A stretch of 6,541 bases of DNA from NCBI GenBank assembly GCA_025964055.1, contig JAOPZP010000467.1:1-6541 (forward strand). The letters are read 5' to 3'. The position numbers and the translations under genes were made by a program. The notes below the pieces were generated by a model. The model did not search any database, had not been told where the DNA came from, and saw only the letters and a program-made list of their open reading frames with translations. This DNA comes from Conexibacter sp. (GTDB taxonomy: Bacteria; Actinomycetota; Thermoleophilia; Solirubrobacterales; Solirubrobacteraceae). Below are positions 1 through 6,167 of this stretch, in pieces. Within the stretch, counting starts at the first letter, position 1; each line of letters starts with the position of its first letter.

Positions 1-195
1 GCCACGCCCGTGGTGCGCCAGGCCGCCGCGGTCGCCGTGACCGGCTTCGCGGCCGGCGCCGCGACCGTCGCCGTCGTGCGGCGCCACCGGTCCAAGAAGG
101 CGGTCCGTGCCCGGCGGCGGGATCGCAAGGCGCTCGGGGACGTCCGCGCGTCGCGGTCGTTCCTCGTCGACATCCATCTGCTCAACCGCGACTGA
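1..195 (+). CDS. Small hypothetical protein, 3' part (5' end outside window)
   Basis: The frame is open from the first base and ends at TGA 193-195, so the 5' end is probably beyond the window. A GTG at 10 could start a 61-residue protein, but no clear ribosome binding site can be judged there. The visible part has an alanine/valine-rich hydrophobic stretch (about residues 5-22 from that GTG), then a very basic Arg/Lys-rich segment, then a short tail ending SFLVDIHLLNRD. This layout suggests one membrane-spanning or membrane-associated helix followed by a positively charged cytoplasmic part. I do not recognise a named family; I have an unverified impression of similar small proteins beside AlkA-type glycosylase genes in related actinobacteria. 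The last eight codons including the stop lie in a 55-bp tandem repeat, so the C-terminal coding sequence is duplicated downstream. No function can be assigned. Confidence 0.45.
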   Translation, partial: ATPVVRQAAAVAVTGFAAGAATVAVVRRHRSKKAVRARRRDRKALGDVRASRSFLVDIHLLNRD

Positions 196-312
196 GCCCG
201 GCCATGCGTCGAGGCGCAGATGGATCGTCCATCTGCTCAACCGCGACTGAGCCCGGCCATGCGTCGAGGCGCAGATGGATCGTCCATCTGCTCAACCGCG
301 ACTGAGCCCGGC
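173..312. repeat. 55-bp tandem direct repeat, about 2.5 copies
   Basis: Identical units start with TCCATCTGCTCAACCGCGAC at 173, 228 and 283, a spacing of exactly 55 bp. Copies 1 and 2 are complete and copy 3 stops matching after 312. I see no mismatch between copies, so the duplication is recent or maintained. The first copy contains the last codons and TGA of the small upstream gene, so this gene end is present three times. The third copy leads into the region before the glycosylase start. There are no spacers, so it is not a CRISPR array. Confidence 0.95.
216..236. other. Perfect 9-bp hairpin at the repeat junction (second copy at 271-291)
   Basis: GCAGATGGA (216-224) and TCCATCTGC (228-236) are perfect reverse complements around a TCG loop. 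The same structure recurs at 271-279/283-291, and the lone left arm at 173-181 can pair with 216-224 across a 34-nt loop. The hairpins follow the stop codon of the small gene and precede the glycosylase, so they could end or attenuate transcription, or mark a protein-binding site. There is no T-tract, so a classical intrinsic terminator is not shown. Confidence 0.6.
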
Positions 313-370
313 GGCCGGTATGCGCGCTGACACGCCGCCGTCTGGCGTGCGGCGTAGCGTGCCGCGCGCG

Positions 371-1288
371 ATGATCGAGGTGCGCCACGAGATCCGGCCG
401 GTCTGGCCCTTCCGCCTGCCGAGCGCGGGCGGGATGGACGGCGTCACCCGCAAGCGCGGCGGCGTGATCGAGCGGCTGCTGCACGTCGACGGGGTGGCGG
501 CGGCGGTGCGCGCCGCGCAGCCCGCGGCCGACCGCGTGGTGATCGGGGCGCGCGCCGAGCGCGCCGACGTCGCCGAGGAGGCCGTGGCGCGCATGCGCTT
601 CGCCCTCGGCGTGGACGTCGACCTGCGCCCGTTCTACGAGCGCTTCCGCGACGACCCGCTGATCGGCCGGTCGGTGCGCGATCGCCCGCACCTGCGCGTC
701 AGCCGGCGGCCCGAGCCGTTCGAGGCGCTGGCCTGGGCGGTCTGCGAGCAGCTGATCGAGTACGAGCGCGCCGCCGCGATCGAGCGCCGGATCGTCTACC
801 GGCTGGGGCGCAGCGCGCCGGGCTGGGACGGCGTGACGGTGCTGCACGACCTGCCGTCGGCCGCGATGCTGGCGGGCGTCGCGCCGGCGTTGTTGCAGTC
901 CTTCGACCTGTCGGCGGGCCGGTCGCTGGCGCTGATCCGCGCGGCCCGCGAGGTGGCGTGCGGCCGGGTGGACCTGCGCGCCGAGGACCACGAGCGCGGC
1001 TGGGCCCGCCTGCGCCGGATCCCCGGGATCGGGTCGTGGACGCTGGAGGTGCTGGGCCTCCATGGCCAGGGCCGCCACGACCAGCTGCCGGCGGGCGACT
1101 TGGCCTACATCAAGCTGGTGGGACGGCTGATGGACGGGGGGAATCCGCACGCGCGCGCGACGGAGGACGAGGTGCGGGCGTTCTTCGCGCCGTACGAGGG
1201 CTGGGGTGGGCTCGCGGGGGCGCACGCGCTGGGAGGCAAGGCGACGGGTGGGGGCGGGGCGGCGCTGCGGTTTGCGGCGGCGGCTTAG
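371..1288 (+). CDS. AlkA-type DNA-3-methyladenine glycosylase (HhH-GPD family)
   Basis: This is probably a base-excision repair glycosylase that removes alkylated bases (such as 3-methyladenine) by cutting the N-glycosidic bond in cytoplasmic DNA. From the ATG at 371 the protein has 305 residues. It shows an N-terminal AlkA-like domain, then the helical HhH-GPD core: the hairpin motif PGIG at 218-221, followed by SWT (222-224; W223 matches the conserved Trp of AlkA) and the Gly/Pro-rich loop LPAGD with the expected catalytic aspartate D243. There is no FeS-cluster cysteine set, which fits AlkA and not MutY/Nth. ATGs at 275 and 320 are in the same frame, but 275 lies inside the tandem repeat and 320 adds a low-complexity leader. 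I chose 371 because the family-like sequence (IRPVWPFRLP) begins right after it. No start has a good Shine-Dalgarno. The glycine/alanine-rich C-terminal tail runs to the edge of a large inverted repeat. The glycosylase class is secure; the exact substrate range is not. Confidence 0.85.
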   Translation: MIEVRHEIRPVWPFRLPSAGGMDGVTRKRGGVIERLLHVDGVAAAVRAAQPAADRVVIGARAERADVAEEAVARMRFALGVDVDLRPFYERFRDDPLIGRSVRDRPHLRVSRRPEPFEALAWAVCEQLIEYERAAAIERRIVYRLGRSAPGWDGVTVLHDLPSAAMLAGVAPALLQSFDLSAGRSLALIRAAREVACGRVDLRAEDHERGWARLRRIPGIGSWTLEVLGLHGQGRHDQLPAGDLAYIKLVGRLMDGGNPHARATEDEVRAFFAPYEGWGGLAGAHALGGKATGGGGAALRFAAAA

Positions 1289-1453
1289 GGCGTCGTACTG
1301 CGGGCGCGTGCGGTGCTCAGCGCGGCGCGTCGCCGTGCTGCGCCGCGTGGTTCGTCGGCAATGACGAGTGCGTGAACGGGGGCGCGGGCGCCTTCGGTCC
1401 TCCGCGGGCGCCGGGAGGGGCGTTCGGGCCCGAATGGTGCTTCGTGGGGCGAC

Positions 1454-1490
1454 ACGCATCTGGGCGTTGTATTTCGACGTCTAGATGCGT
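1454..1490. other. Hairpin in the core of the inverted repeat
   Basis: ACGCATCT (1454-1461) and AGATGCGT (1483-1490) are perfect 8-bp inverted repeats separated by 21 nt. They lie in the T-richer core on the left side of the main hairpin. They have no counterpart in the right arm, so this is extra structure on one side only. Function unknown. Confidence 0.4.
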
Positions 1491-1520
1491 TTCGTCTCGG
1501 CGTTGTTGGTGTTCTTGTGG

Positions 1521-1566
1521 TCCGGGTCACTTTAGACCGTCCATATGACGGTCAAGGTGACCCGGA
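1521..1566. terminator. Strong 20-bp hairpin between convergent genes; candidate bidirectional terminator
   Basis: TCCGGGTCAC (1521-1530) pairs perfectly with 1557-1566, and GACCGTC (1535-1541) pairs with GACGGTC (1547-1553) around a CATAT loop. The short joint between them has two T-A pairs, one G-T pair and one bulged A. The stem is long and stable in either transcript direction and sits between two genes that converge, which suits termination of both. There is no T-tract on either strand. The inner GACCGTC-N5-GACGGTC could equally be an operator for a dimeric regulator. Confidence 0.4.
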
Positions 1567-1717
1567 TCGCCCGCAGGCGTCGTTCACGCCCGAACGATCC
1601 CCGACCCGGGCGCCGGCGGGAGACCGACGGCGCCCGCGCCCCCTCGACCTCCGTCGTCATTGCCGACGCATCACGCGCCGCAGCACGACGAACGCGCCGA
1701 GCTGCGCTCCAACGACG

Positions 1718-2749
1718 CTAGATCCCCCGCCCCGGCAAGAACTCGTTCGTCAGCGACGTCGGCGTCGGCAACGCCCCGACCAGCCCGTTGTCGAGCATCC
1801 ACTGCCCGTACGCCTTCCACTCGTCGGCGTTCTGGTAGCCCCACGGGAACCGGGAGTCGGAGGGGAAGAACGCCGGCAGCGTCGCCTTGACCTGGTCGAG
1901 CTGGAGCGCACGGTCGAGGTCGGGGTTGGCCTTGACGAGCGGGTCGACGCCGGCGTTCGGGTCGGCCTTGACGGCCTTGGCGCCCCGGGCGACCGCCTGC
2001 AGGAAGCGGCGCATGACGTCGCCGACGCCCTTGTCCTGGAGGCGGTCGTTGTTGGCGACGAAGACGAGCTCCTGGTAGGTCGGCACGCCGGCGTCCTCGA
2101 CGTGGATGATCGTCGGCTTCTTGTGCTCACGACGCAGCTGGACGCCCTCGACGTTCCAGAACGCGCCGAGCGTCGCGTCGACCTTCTTGGTCAACATCGA
2201 CTGGATGAGGTTGAACCCCACGTTGATCTCGTGGACGCTGCCCGGCGCCACGCCGGCGCCCTTGGCGATCGTCTTCAGGTAGGCCGACTGGTAGGGGATG
2301 CCGGCGGTGCCGACCTTCTTGCCCTTCAGGTCCGCCGGGGTCTTGACCTTGCCGCCGAGCGAGATGATCGACGTCAGCGGCTTCTGCACCAGCGCGCCGA
2401 TCGAGGCCACGTGCAGCCCCTTGTCGCGCGCCAGCAGCACCTCGGGCTCGTAGGAGATCGCGAGGTCGGCCTTGCCGGCGGCGACGAGCTTCAGCGGTGA
2501 GGCCGGGTCCGACGGCGTGCGGAGGCGGACGTCCAGGTTCGCGGCCTTGAACGCTCCCATCGCCTGCGCGGCGTAGATCGGCGCGTGGTCGGCGTTCGGG
2601 AGGTAGTCGAGGACGAGGTCGACGTGCTTGACCGCACCGGCGGTCGTCGTCGTGTCCTTCTTGGCGCCGCACGCCGAGAGCGCGAGCGCAGCGAGCAGGG
2701 CGGCGACGGCGGCTGCCGTGGGGCGGCCGCAGGCGGAGCGGAGGGTCAT
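1718..2749 (-). CDS. thiY: Thiamin-precursor ABC importer, substrate-binding lipoprotein (ThiY/NMT1-like)
   Basis: This is the extracytoplasmic binding protein of the importer, expected to capture a pyrimidine precursor or breakdown product of thiamin (formylaminopyrimidine in characterised ThiY proteins) and deliver it to ThiX. The 343-residue product has a lipoprotein signal: basic start, hydrophobic run to about residue 24, and lipobox LSAC with the lipidated cysteine at C27. The mature part begins with the NMT1/THI5-like motif LDYLPNADHAPIYAA (about 47-61), followed by the family patterns AGKADLAISYEPEVLLAR (91-108) and LKGKKVGTAGIPYQS (141-155), with a Trp/Tyr-rich C-terminal end. The start ATG overlaps the thiX stop (ATGA), with an AAAGGA ribosome binding site inside thiX. 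Position as last gene of a TPP-riboswitch operon supports the thiamin role; the exact ligand is inferred. Its stop codon lies at the outer edge of the large inverted repeat. Confidence 0.88.
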   Translation of the reverse strand: MTLRSACGRPTAAAVAALLAALALSACGAKKDTTTTAGAVKHVDLVLDYLPNADHAPIYAAQAMGAFKAANLDVRLRTPSDPASPLKLVAAGKADLAISYEPEVLLARDKGLHVASIGALVQKPLTSIISLGGKVKTPADLKGKKVGTAGIPYQSAYLKTIAKGAGVAPGSVHEINVGFNLIQSMLTKKVDATLGAFWNVEGVQLRREHKKPTIIHVEDAGVPTYQELVFVANNDRLQDKGVGDVMRRFLQAVARGAKAVKADPNAGVDPLVKANPDLDRALQLDQVKATLPAFFPSDSRFPWGYQNADEWKAYGQWMLDNGLVGALPTPTSLTNEFLPGRGI

Positions 2750-3492
2750 GCGTCGAGGTCCTTTGGTCGGTGAGCCCACGGCGCCAGATGGCGCTCGGCG
2801 AGGGCGAGCAGGGAGAAGCAGAAGACGGCGAGGGCGGCGAGCACCACGACCGCGGCCCAGGCGCGCGCGGTCTCGAGCTGGGGGATGGACTGCAGCAGCA
2901 GGTGGCCGAGCCCGTTCTCGGAGCCGGCGTACTCGGCGAAGACTGCGGCGATCCCGCCCACGGCCACCGCGATCTTCGCGCCCGACAGCGCGGCCGGGAG
3001 CGCGGCGGGCGCCTCGACCCAGCGGAACGTCTGCGCGCGCGAGGCGCCCAGCGTCCGCAGCAGCTTGTGCTGCTCGGGGTCGATCGAGGCCAGCCCGTCG
3101 AGCGTCGTGACGACGATCGGGAAGAAGCAGACGAGCGCGACGATCACGAGCTTGGGAAGCAGCCCGTACCCGAACCACGCCGCCAGCAACGGGGCGATCG
3201 TCACGATCGGGATCGCCTGCGTGCCGACCAGCAGCGGGTAGATCGCGCGGCGCAAGGGGCGGAACGCGTGCAGGGCGATCGCGAGCAGGGCGCCGGCCAC
3301 CAGCGCGAGCGCCAGGCCGAGCACCATCTCCTGCCCGGTGACGAGCAGGTTGTCCCACAACAGGCCGCGATCGTCCCACAGCGCCTGGGCCACCTGCGTC
3401 GGGGCGGGCAGGATGAACGCGTCGATGCCGCCGAGGCGGGCGTAGGCCTCCCAGCCGCCGAGCAGCAGGAGCACGAGCAGCCCGGCCAGCAT
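2746..3492 (-). CDS. thiX: Thiamin-precursor ABC importer, permease (ThiX-like)
   Basis: This is the membrane channel subunit of the importer, in the BPD_transp_1 (SsuC/TauC/ThiX-like) family; it probably works as a homodimer. The 248-residue protein has about six hydrophobic segments: near 1-18, 52-76, 83-108, 112-132, 172-190 and 209-232. Between the fourth and fifth lies the cytoplasmic EAA loop, PEQHKLLRTLGASRAQTF (about 139-156), with the conserved Gly, which contacts the ATPase. The length is normal for the family. The ATG at 3492 shares one base with the thiZ stop (TGATG), which points to translational coupling; a GTG one codon upstream is an equally plausible start. The 3' end overlaps thiY by 4 nt. 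Much longer readings of this frame upstream are only shadows inside thiZ. Confidence 0.88.
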   Translation of the reverse strand: MLAGLLVLLLLGGWEAYARLGGIDAFILPAPTQVAQALWDDRGLLWDNLLVTGQEMVLGLALALVAGALLAIALHAFRPLRRAIYPLLVGTQAIPIVTIAPLLAAWFGYGLLPKLVIVALVCFFPIVVTTLDGLASIDPEQHKLLRTLGASRAQTFRWVEAPAALPAALSGAKIAVAVGGIAAVFAEYAGSENGLGHLLLQSIPQLETARAWAAVVVLAALAVFCFSLLALAERHLAPWAHRPKDLDA

Positions 3493-4259
3493 CACGCGCC
3501 GCCCTCCATCGCGCTGCGCAGCGAGGCGAGGGCGCGCGCACGGAGCGCGGTCACCGCCGGGTCGGTGGCGCTGCGCGGGCGCGGCAGCGCGACCGGCAGG
3601 TCGGCCACGACCCGGCCGGGACGCGGCGAGAGCACGACCACGCGGTCGGCCAGCAGCACGGCCTCCTCGACGTCGTGGGTGACCAGCAGCACGGTCCGCG
3701 GCTCGCGGGCCAGGACCCCGGCCAACCACCCCTGGGCGTCGGCGCGCGTGATCGCGTCCAGGGCGCCGAACGGCTCGTCGAGGCAGAGGATCGGCGCGCC
3801 CGACAGCAGCGTGCGCGCCACGGCGACCCGCTGCCGCATCCCGCCCGACAGCTCCCAGGTCCGGGACCGCTCGAAGCCCACGAGGCCCAGCTGGGCCAGC
3901 AGCTCGTGCGCGCGTGCGCGGGCGGGCGCCTTCGCCTCTCGTGCCAGGCGCAGCGGCAGCGCGGCGTTGTCGAGCGCGTCCAGCCATGGCAGCAGCAGGT
4001 CGCGCTGGGGCATCAGCACGGCGCGGCCGGCGACCACGCGCCCGGCGTCGGGCGCCTGCAGGCCGCAGACGAGCTCCAGGAGCGTCGACTTCCCGCTGCC
4101 GCTGGGACCGACCACGGCGACGACCTCGTGGCGCGCCGCGCGCAGCGACACGCCGTCGAGCGCCACGACGTCGCCGAACCGGCGGGTCACGCCCTCCAGC
4201 AGCACATCGCCTTCAACGTCGCGAGGCCCCTCAGTCGGAGCCTCGAGCCTCGTCGCCAT
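3492..4259 (-). CDS. thiZ: Thiamin-precursor ABC importer, ATP-binding protein (ThiZ-like)
   Basis: This cytoplasmic ATPase powers the importer. From the ATG at 4259 it has 255 residues with a complete ABC domain: Walker A GPSGSGKS (51-58), Q-loop Q85 in LMPQRDLLLPW, signature LSGGMRQR (137-144), Walker B ILCLDEP (157-163) and switch histidine H195 in VTHDVEEA. The pattern is that of the nitrate/taurine/sulfonate/thiamin-precursor group of importer ATPases. An in-frame ATG at 4277 would add six residues, but it lies inside the invariant GGTAATG of the TPP riboswitch. The ATG at 4259 has a GGAGGG ribosome binding site four bases upstream, so I chose it. The riboswitch directly in front and the permease and binding protein behind support the thiamin-precursor assignment. 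The ATPase class is certain; the symbol rests on context. Confidence 0.88.
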   Translation of the reverse strand: MATRLEAPTEGPRDVEGDVLLEGVTRRFGDVVALDGVSLRAARHEVVAVVGPSGSGKSTLLELVCGLQAPDAGRVVAGRAVLMPQRDLLLPWLDALDNAALPLRLAREAKAPARARAHELLAQLGLVGFERSRTWELSGGMRQRVAVARTLLSGAPILCLDEPFGALDAITRADAQGWLAGVLAREPRTVLLVTHDVEEAVLLADRVVVLSPRPGRVVADLPVALPRPRSATDPAVTALRARALASLRSAMEGGA

Positions 4260-4260
4260 C

Positions 4261-4366
4261 GCTCCCTCCGCGGGCATTACCCCACAGGTTCGAAGGGTCA
4301 GCGCCGGGATCGGAAGGCGCTATCTCAGCCCGTTTCCACGAGCCCCCCTGTGTTGATGGACTGAGC
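4261..4366 (-). promoter_or_regulatory. TPP riboswitch (THI element) controlling thiZXY
   Basis: The minus strand carries the conserved THI-element blocks in order. These are ACAGGGGGGC (4352 region), P3 GCTCGT-GGAA-ACGGGC (4343-4328), CTGAGA (4328-4323), an optional stem AGCGCC/GGCGCT (4321-4316 with 4305-4300), GACCCTTCGAACCTG (4299-4285), P5 GTGGG/CCCGC (4285-4281 with 4274-4270) closing the GTAATG loop, and GCGGAGGGA. A possible closing P1 pairs 4366-4358 (GCTCAGTCC) with 4269-4261 (GGAGGGAGC): seven pairs with a two-base mismatch. The 3' strand of P1 contains the thiZ ribosome binding site, so TPP binding should block translation. I see no terminator hairpin between riboswitch and gene. 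It senses thiamin pyrophosphate and turns the importer off when thiamin is plentiful. Confidence 0.93.
4264..4269 (-). promoter_or_regulatory. Ribosome binding site of thiZ inside the riboswitch
   Basis: GGAGGG on the minus strand lies four bases before the ATG at 4259 and is also the 3' strand of the proposed riboswitch P1 helix. It decides the thiZ start and makes riboswitch control translational. Confidence 0.75.
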
Positions 4367-6121
4367 CTAGCGCGGTGGCGCCGACACCGGCACCGCCAGC
4401 GAGGCCCGATCCGAGCGGGAGTCCGAGACGGCGGTCGACACCCGGTCGGTCACGGCCATGCCCGCCAGCTGCATCCGCGGGGTCACCGCGTACTCGCCGC
4501 GCGCGTCGAGGGTGTAGCCGACGTCCCTGAGGCGGGCGAGCACGTCGGGGCTGTAGCGCGCGTCCTCGATGATCAGCTTGTTGGACCCCTGGTCGTCGAA
4601 GCGCTGCGCGTCGACGGCCTGCGGCAGCGTCATGCCGAAGTCCACCGTGTCGAGGATCGCGAGCGTCGGCCCCATGATGATCGTCGAGCCGCCGGCCGCG
4701 CCGGCGACCAGGACGGGCTTGCCACCCTGGACCATGATGGTGGGGTTGATCGACGAGCGGGGGCGCTTGCCGGGCGCCGGCTCGTTCGCCGTGCCGGGGC
4801 CGGAGAAGTCGGTGAGCTCGTTGTTGAGGAGGAACCCGGTCCCCGGCGCCACGACGGCGCTCCCGAACTCCTGCTCGATGGTGCACGTCACGGCCACGGC
4901 GCCGCCCTTGGCGTCGATCACCGAGACGTGCGTCGTCGAGCCGGCCGGGTTGAAGTCCTTGCCCGCGGCGCGCGCGGTGGCGAGCGGCTGGGCCGCGAAG
5001 ACCCCGGGCGCGAACGTCCCGGCGCGGTTCAGGTCGATCTCGGCGCGGCGCTGCGCGGCGTAGTCCTTGGACAGCATCTGCGCCAGCGGGACCTGCACGA
5101 ACGCCGGGTCGCCGAGGTAGGACCCGCGATCGGCCCACGCGATCTTCTGGGCCTCGGCCACCGCCGTGACGGTCTGCGCGGACGTCTCGCCCATGCCCTT
5201 GAGGTCCAGGCCCTCCAAGATGTTCAACATCTCGATCATCGTCTGCCCGCCGGAGCTGGCCGGGCCCATGGCGTACACGTCGCGCCCGCGGTAGGTCGTG
5301 TGCACCGGTGCGCGCCACACCGCCTTGTAGGAGGAGAAGTCCTTGACGGTCAGCAAGCCCGGGTCCTTCGTGTCGGGCCGCGGCGCGCGCATGTCGCGCA
5401 CGATGCGCCGCGCCAGGACGCCGCCGTACAGGGCGCCGGGGCCCTCGCGCTGGAGGCGCCGCAGCGTGGCGGCGAGCTCGGGCTGCTTGAGCGTGTCGCC
5501 CGGCGCGTAGGGCGCGCCGTCCTTGAGGTACTGCGCCGCGGCGGCGGGGAAGAGCGCGAGGTCCTTCTGACGGCGCGCCATCGCGCCGCTCATCGAGGTC
5601 GGCACGTGGAAGCCGAGGCGCGCCAGCCGCTCGGCCGGCTGCAGCGCGACCGGCAGCGAGATCGTCCCGAACCGCTGCAACGCCGTGGCCATGCCGGCCA
5701 GCGTCCCGGGCACGCCGACGGTGAGGTGCCCGGTGAACGTCTTGTGCAACCCGGGGCCTGAGAGCGAGTCGGCCTTCATCGCGGCCCCGGCGATCTCGCG
5801 GAAGTCCAGCGTCCGGACCCTGCCGTCGGGCGAGCGGTAGACCATGAACCCGCCGCCGCCGATCCCGCAGGACTGCGGCCGGGCGACCCCGAGGGCCAGG
5901 ACCGTCGTGACCGCGGCGTCGATGGCGTTGCCGCCGCGCGCCAGCGCATCCCGCCCGGCGCGCGCCGCCGCCGGCGACTCGCTGGCCACCACGCCCGCCG
6001 TGCCGCTGGCGCCCTCGTGGTAGCGCGAGCCCTGGACGGCCGAGGCCGACGCCGGGGCGATCAACGCGGTCGCCGCGCAGGCGGCGAGCACACGTCGCTG
6101 GACCGGGAACGAGCGCGTCAT
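4367..6121 (-). CDS. ggt: Gamma-glutamyltransferase, secreted, autoprocessing
   Basis: This enzyme cleaves the gamma-glutamyl bond of glutathione and related compounds, or transfers the glutamyl group to amino acids or peptides. It is made as a proenzyme that cuts itself into two subunits. The 584-residue protein starts with a signal peptide (basic start, hydrophobic core, ASASA near 24-28), so it acts outside the cytoplasm. Family motifs are GIGGGGFM (86-93), LDFRE with the substrate-carboxylate arginine R108, and the processing site GSTTHVSVID, where T396 is the expected catalytic nucleophile; the small subunit would be 189 residues. Further sites are NNELTDF (433-439), the serine pair S456-S457 and the glycine pair G477-G478. 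The segment between D438 and the serines is about 11 residues shorter than in E. coli, so the lid loop is missing, as in Bacillus-type enzymes. GGGAG lies four bases before the ATG. The gene starts 46 bp after the VWA gene and ends directly against the riboswitch. Confidence 0.93.
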   Translation of the reverse strand: MTRSFPVQRRVLAACAATALIAPASASAVQGSRYHEGASGTAGVVASESPAAARAGRDALARGGNAIDAAVTTVLALGVARPQSCGIGGGGFMVYRSPDGRVRTLDFREIAGAAMKADSLSGPGLHKTFTGHLTVGVPGTLAGMATALQRFGTISLPVALQPAERLARLGFHVPTSMSGAMARRQKDLALFPAAAAQYLKDGAPYAPGDTLKQPELAATLRRLQREGPGALYGGVLARRIVRDMRAPRPDTKDPGLLTVKDFSSYKAVWRAPVHTTYRGRDVYAMGPASSGGQTMIEMLNILEGLDLKGMGETSAQTVTAVAEAQKIAWADRGSYLGDPAFVQVPLAQMLSKDYAAQRRAEIDLNRAGTFAPGVFAAQPLATARAAGKDFNPAGSTTHVSVIDAKGGAVAVTCTIEQEFGSAVVAPGTGFLLNNELTDFSGPGTANEPAPGKRPRSSINPTIMVQGGKPVLVAGAAGGSTIIMGPTLAILDTVDFGMTLPQAVDAQRFDDQGSNKLIIEDARYSPDVLARLRDVGYTLDARGEYAVTPRMQLAGMAVTDRVSTAVSDSRSDRASLAVPVSAPPR

Positions 6122-6167
6122 GACGCTCCCGTACCCAAGCGCCGCGCCGCGCGAACCAGCGCGCCGG

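Larger units (their letters stand above)
1323..1699. repeat. Large imperfect inverted repeat filling the convergent intergenic region
   Basis: The 429 bp between the glycosylase and thiY hold no gene I can support. They are organised as a long imperfect palindrome. Left arm 1323-1367 matches the reverse complement of 1654-1699 at 41 of 45 positions with one single-base insertion, including an identical 15-mer (CGTCGGCAATGACGA, 1353-1367). A second block, 1378-1399, matches 1622-1643 at 21 of 22 positions. Weaker similarity continues inward (CGTTCGGGC at 1421 against 1588-1596) and outward (GCGTCGT at 1290 against its complement at 1711-1717). The arms are separated by a visibly less GC-rich core with two hairpins. 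Possible explanations are a miniature inverted-repeat element, two inverted copies of a dispersed repeat, or a bidirectional termination region. Confidence 0.85.

Noticed and set aside
173..312. CRISPR array
   Set aside because: The units are directly adjacent with no variable spacers and there are fewer than three full copies.
182..1459. 425-residue open frame on the minus strand opposite the glycosylase
   Set aside because: It is rich in Arg/Ala/Pro with no recognisable motif, runs through the tandem repeat and inverted repeat, and lies opposite a clear HhH-GPD gene. It is a GC-skew shadow.
1521..1553. Sigma-70-type promoter on the minus strand (TTGACC, 15 bp, TAAAGT)
   Set aside because: The spacer is short and both boxes are parts of the hairpin stem; there is no supported gene downstream in that direction.
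2747..2759. CATGCGTCGAGG at the thiY start is also present in the 55-bp repeat
   Set aside because: A 12-base match in GC-rich DNA, here fully explained as the end of thiX and the thiY start codon; no further similarity around it.
1718..3541. 607-residue frame extending thiY upstream through thiX
   Set aside because: The N-terminal 264 residues are an Arg/Ala-rich out-of-frame reading of thiX. The lipoprotein signal starting at 2749 marks the true start.
3914..5761. 615-residue plus-strand frame opposite thiZ and ggt
   Set aside because: It covers two genes and the riboswitch on the other strand, has low complexity and no family motifs.
6148..6163. Small hairpin CGCGC/GCGCG between the VWA gene and ggt as a terminator
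   Set aside because: Only five base pairs in very GC-rich DNA with no T-tract; expected by chance.
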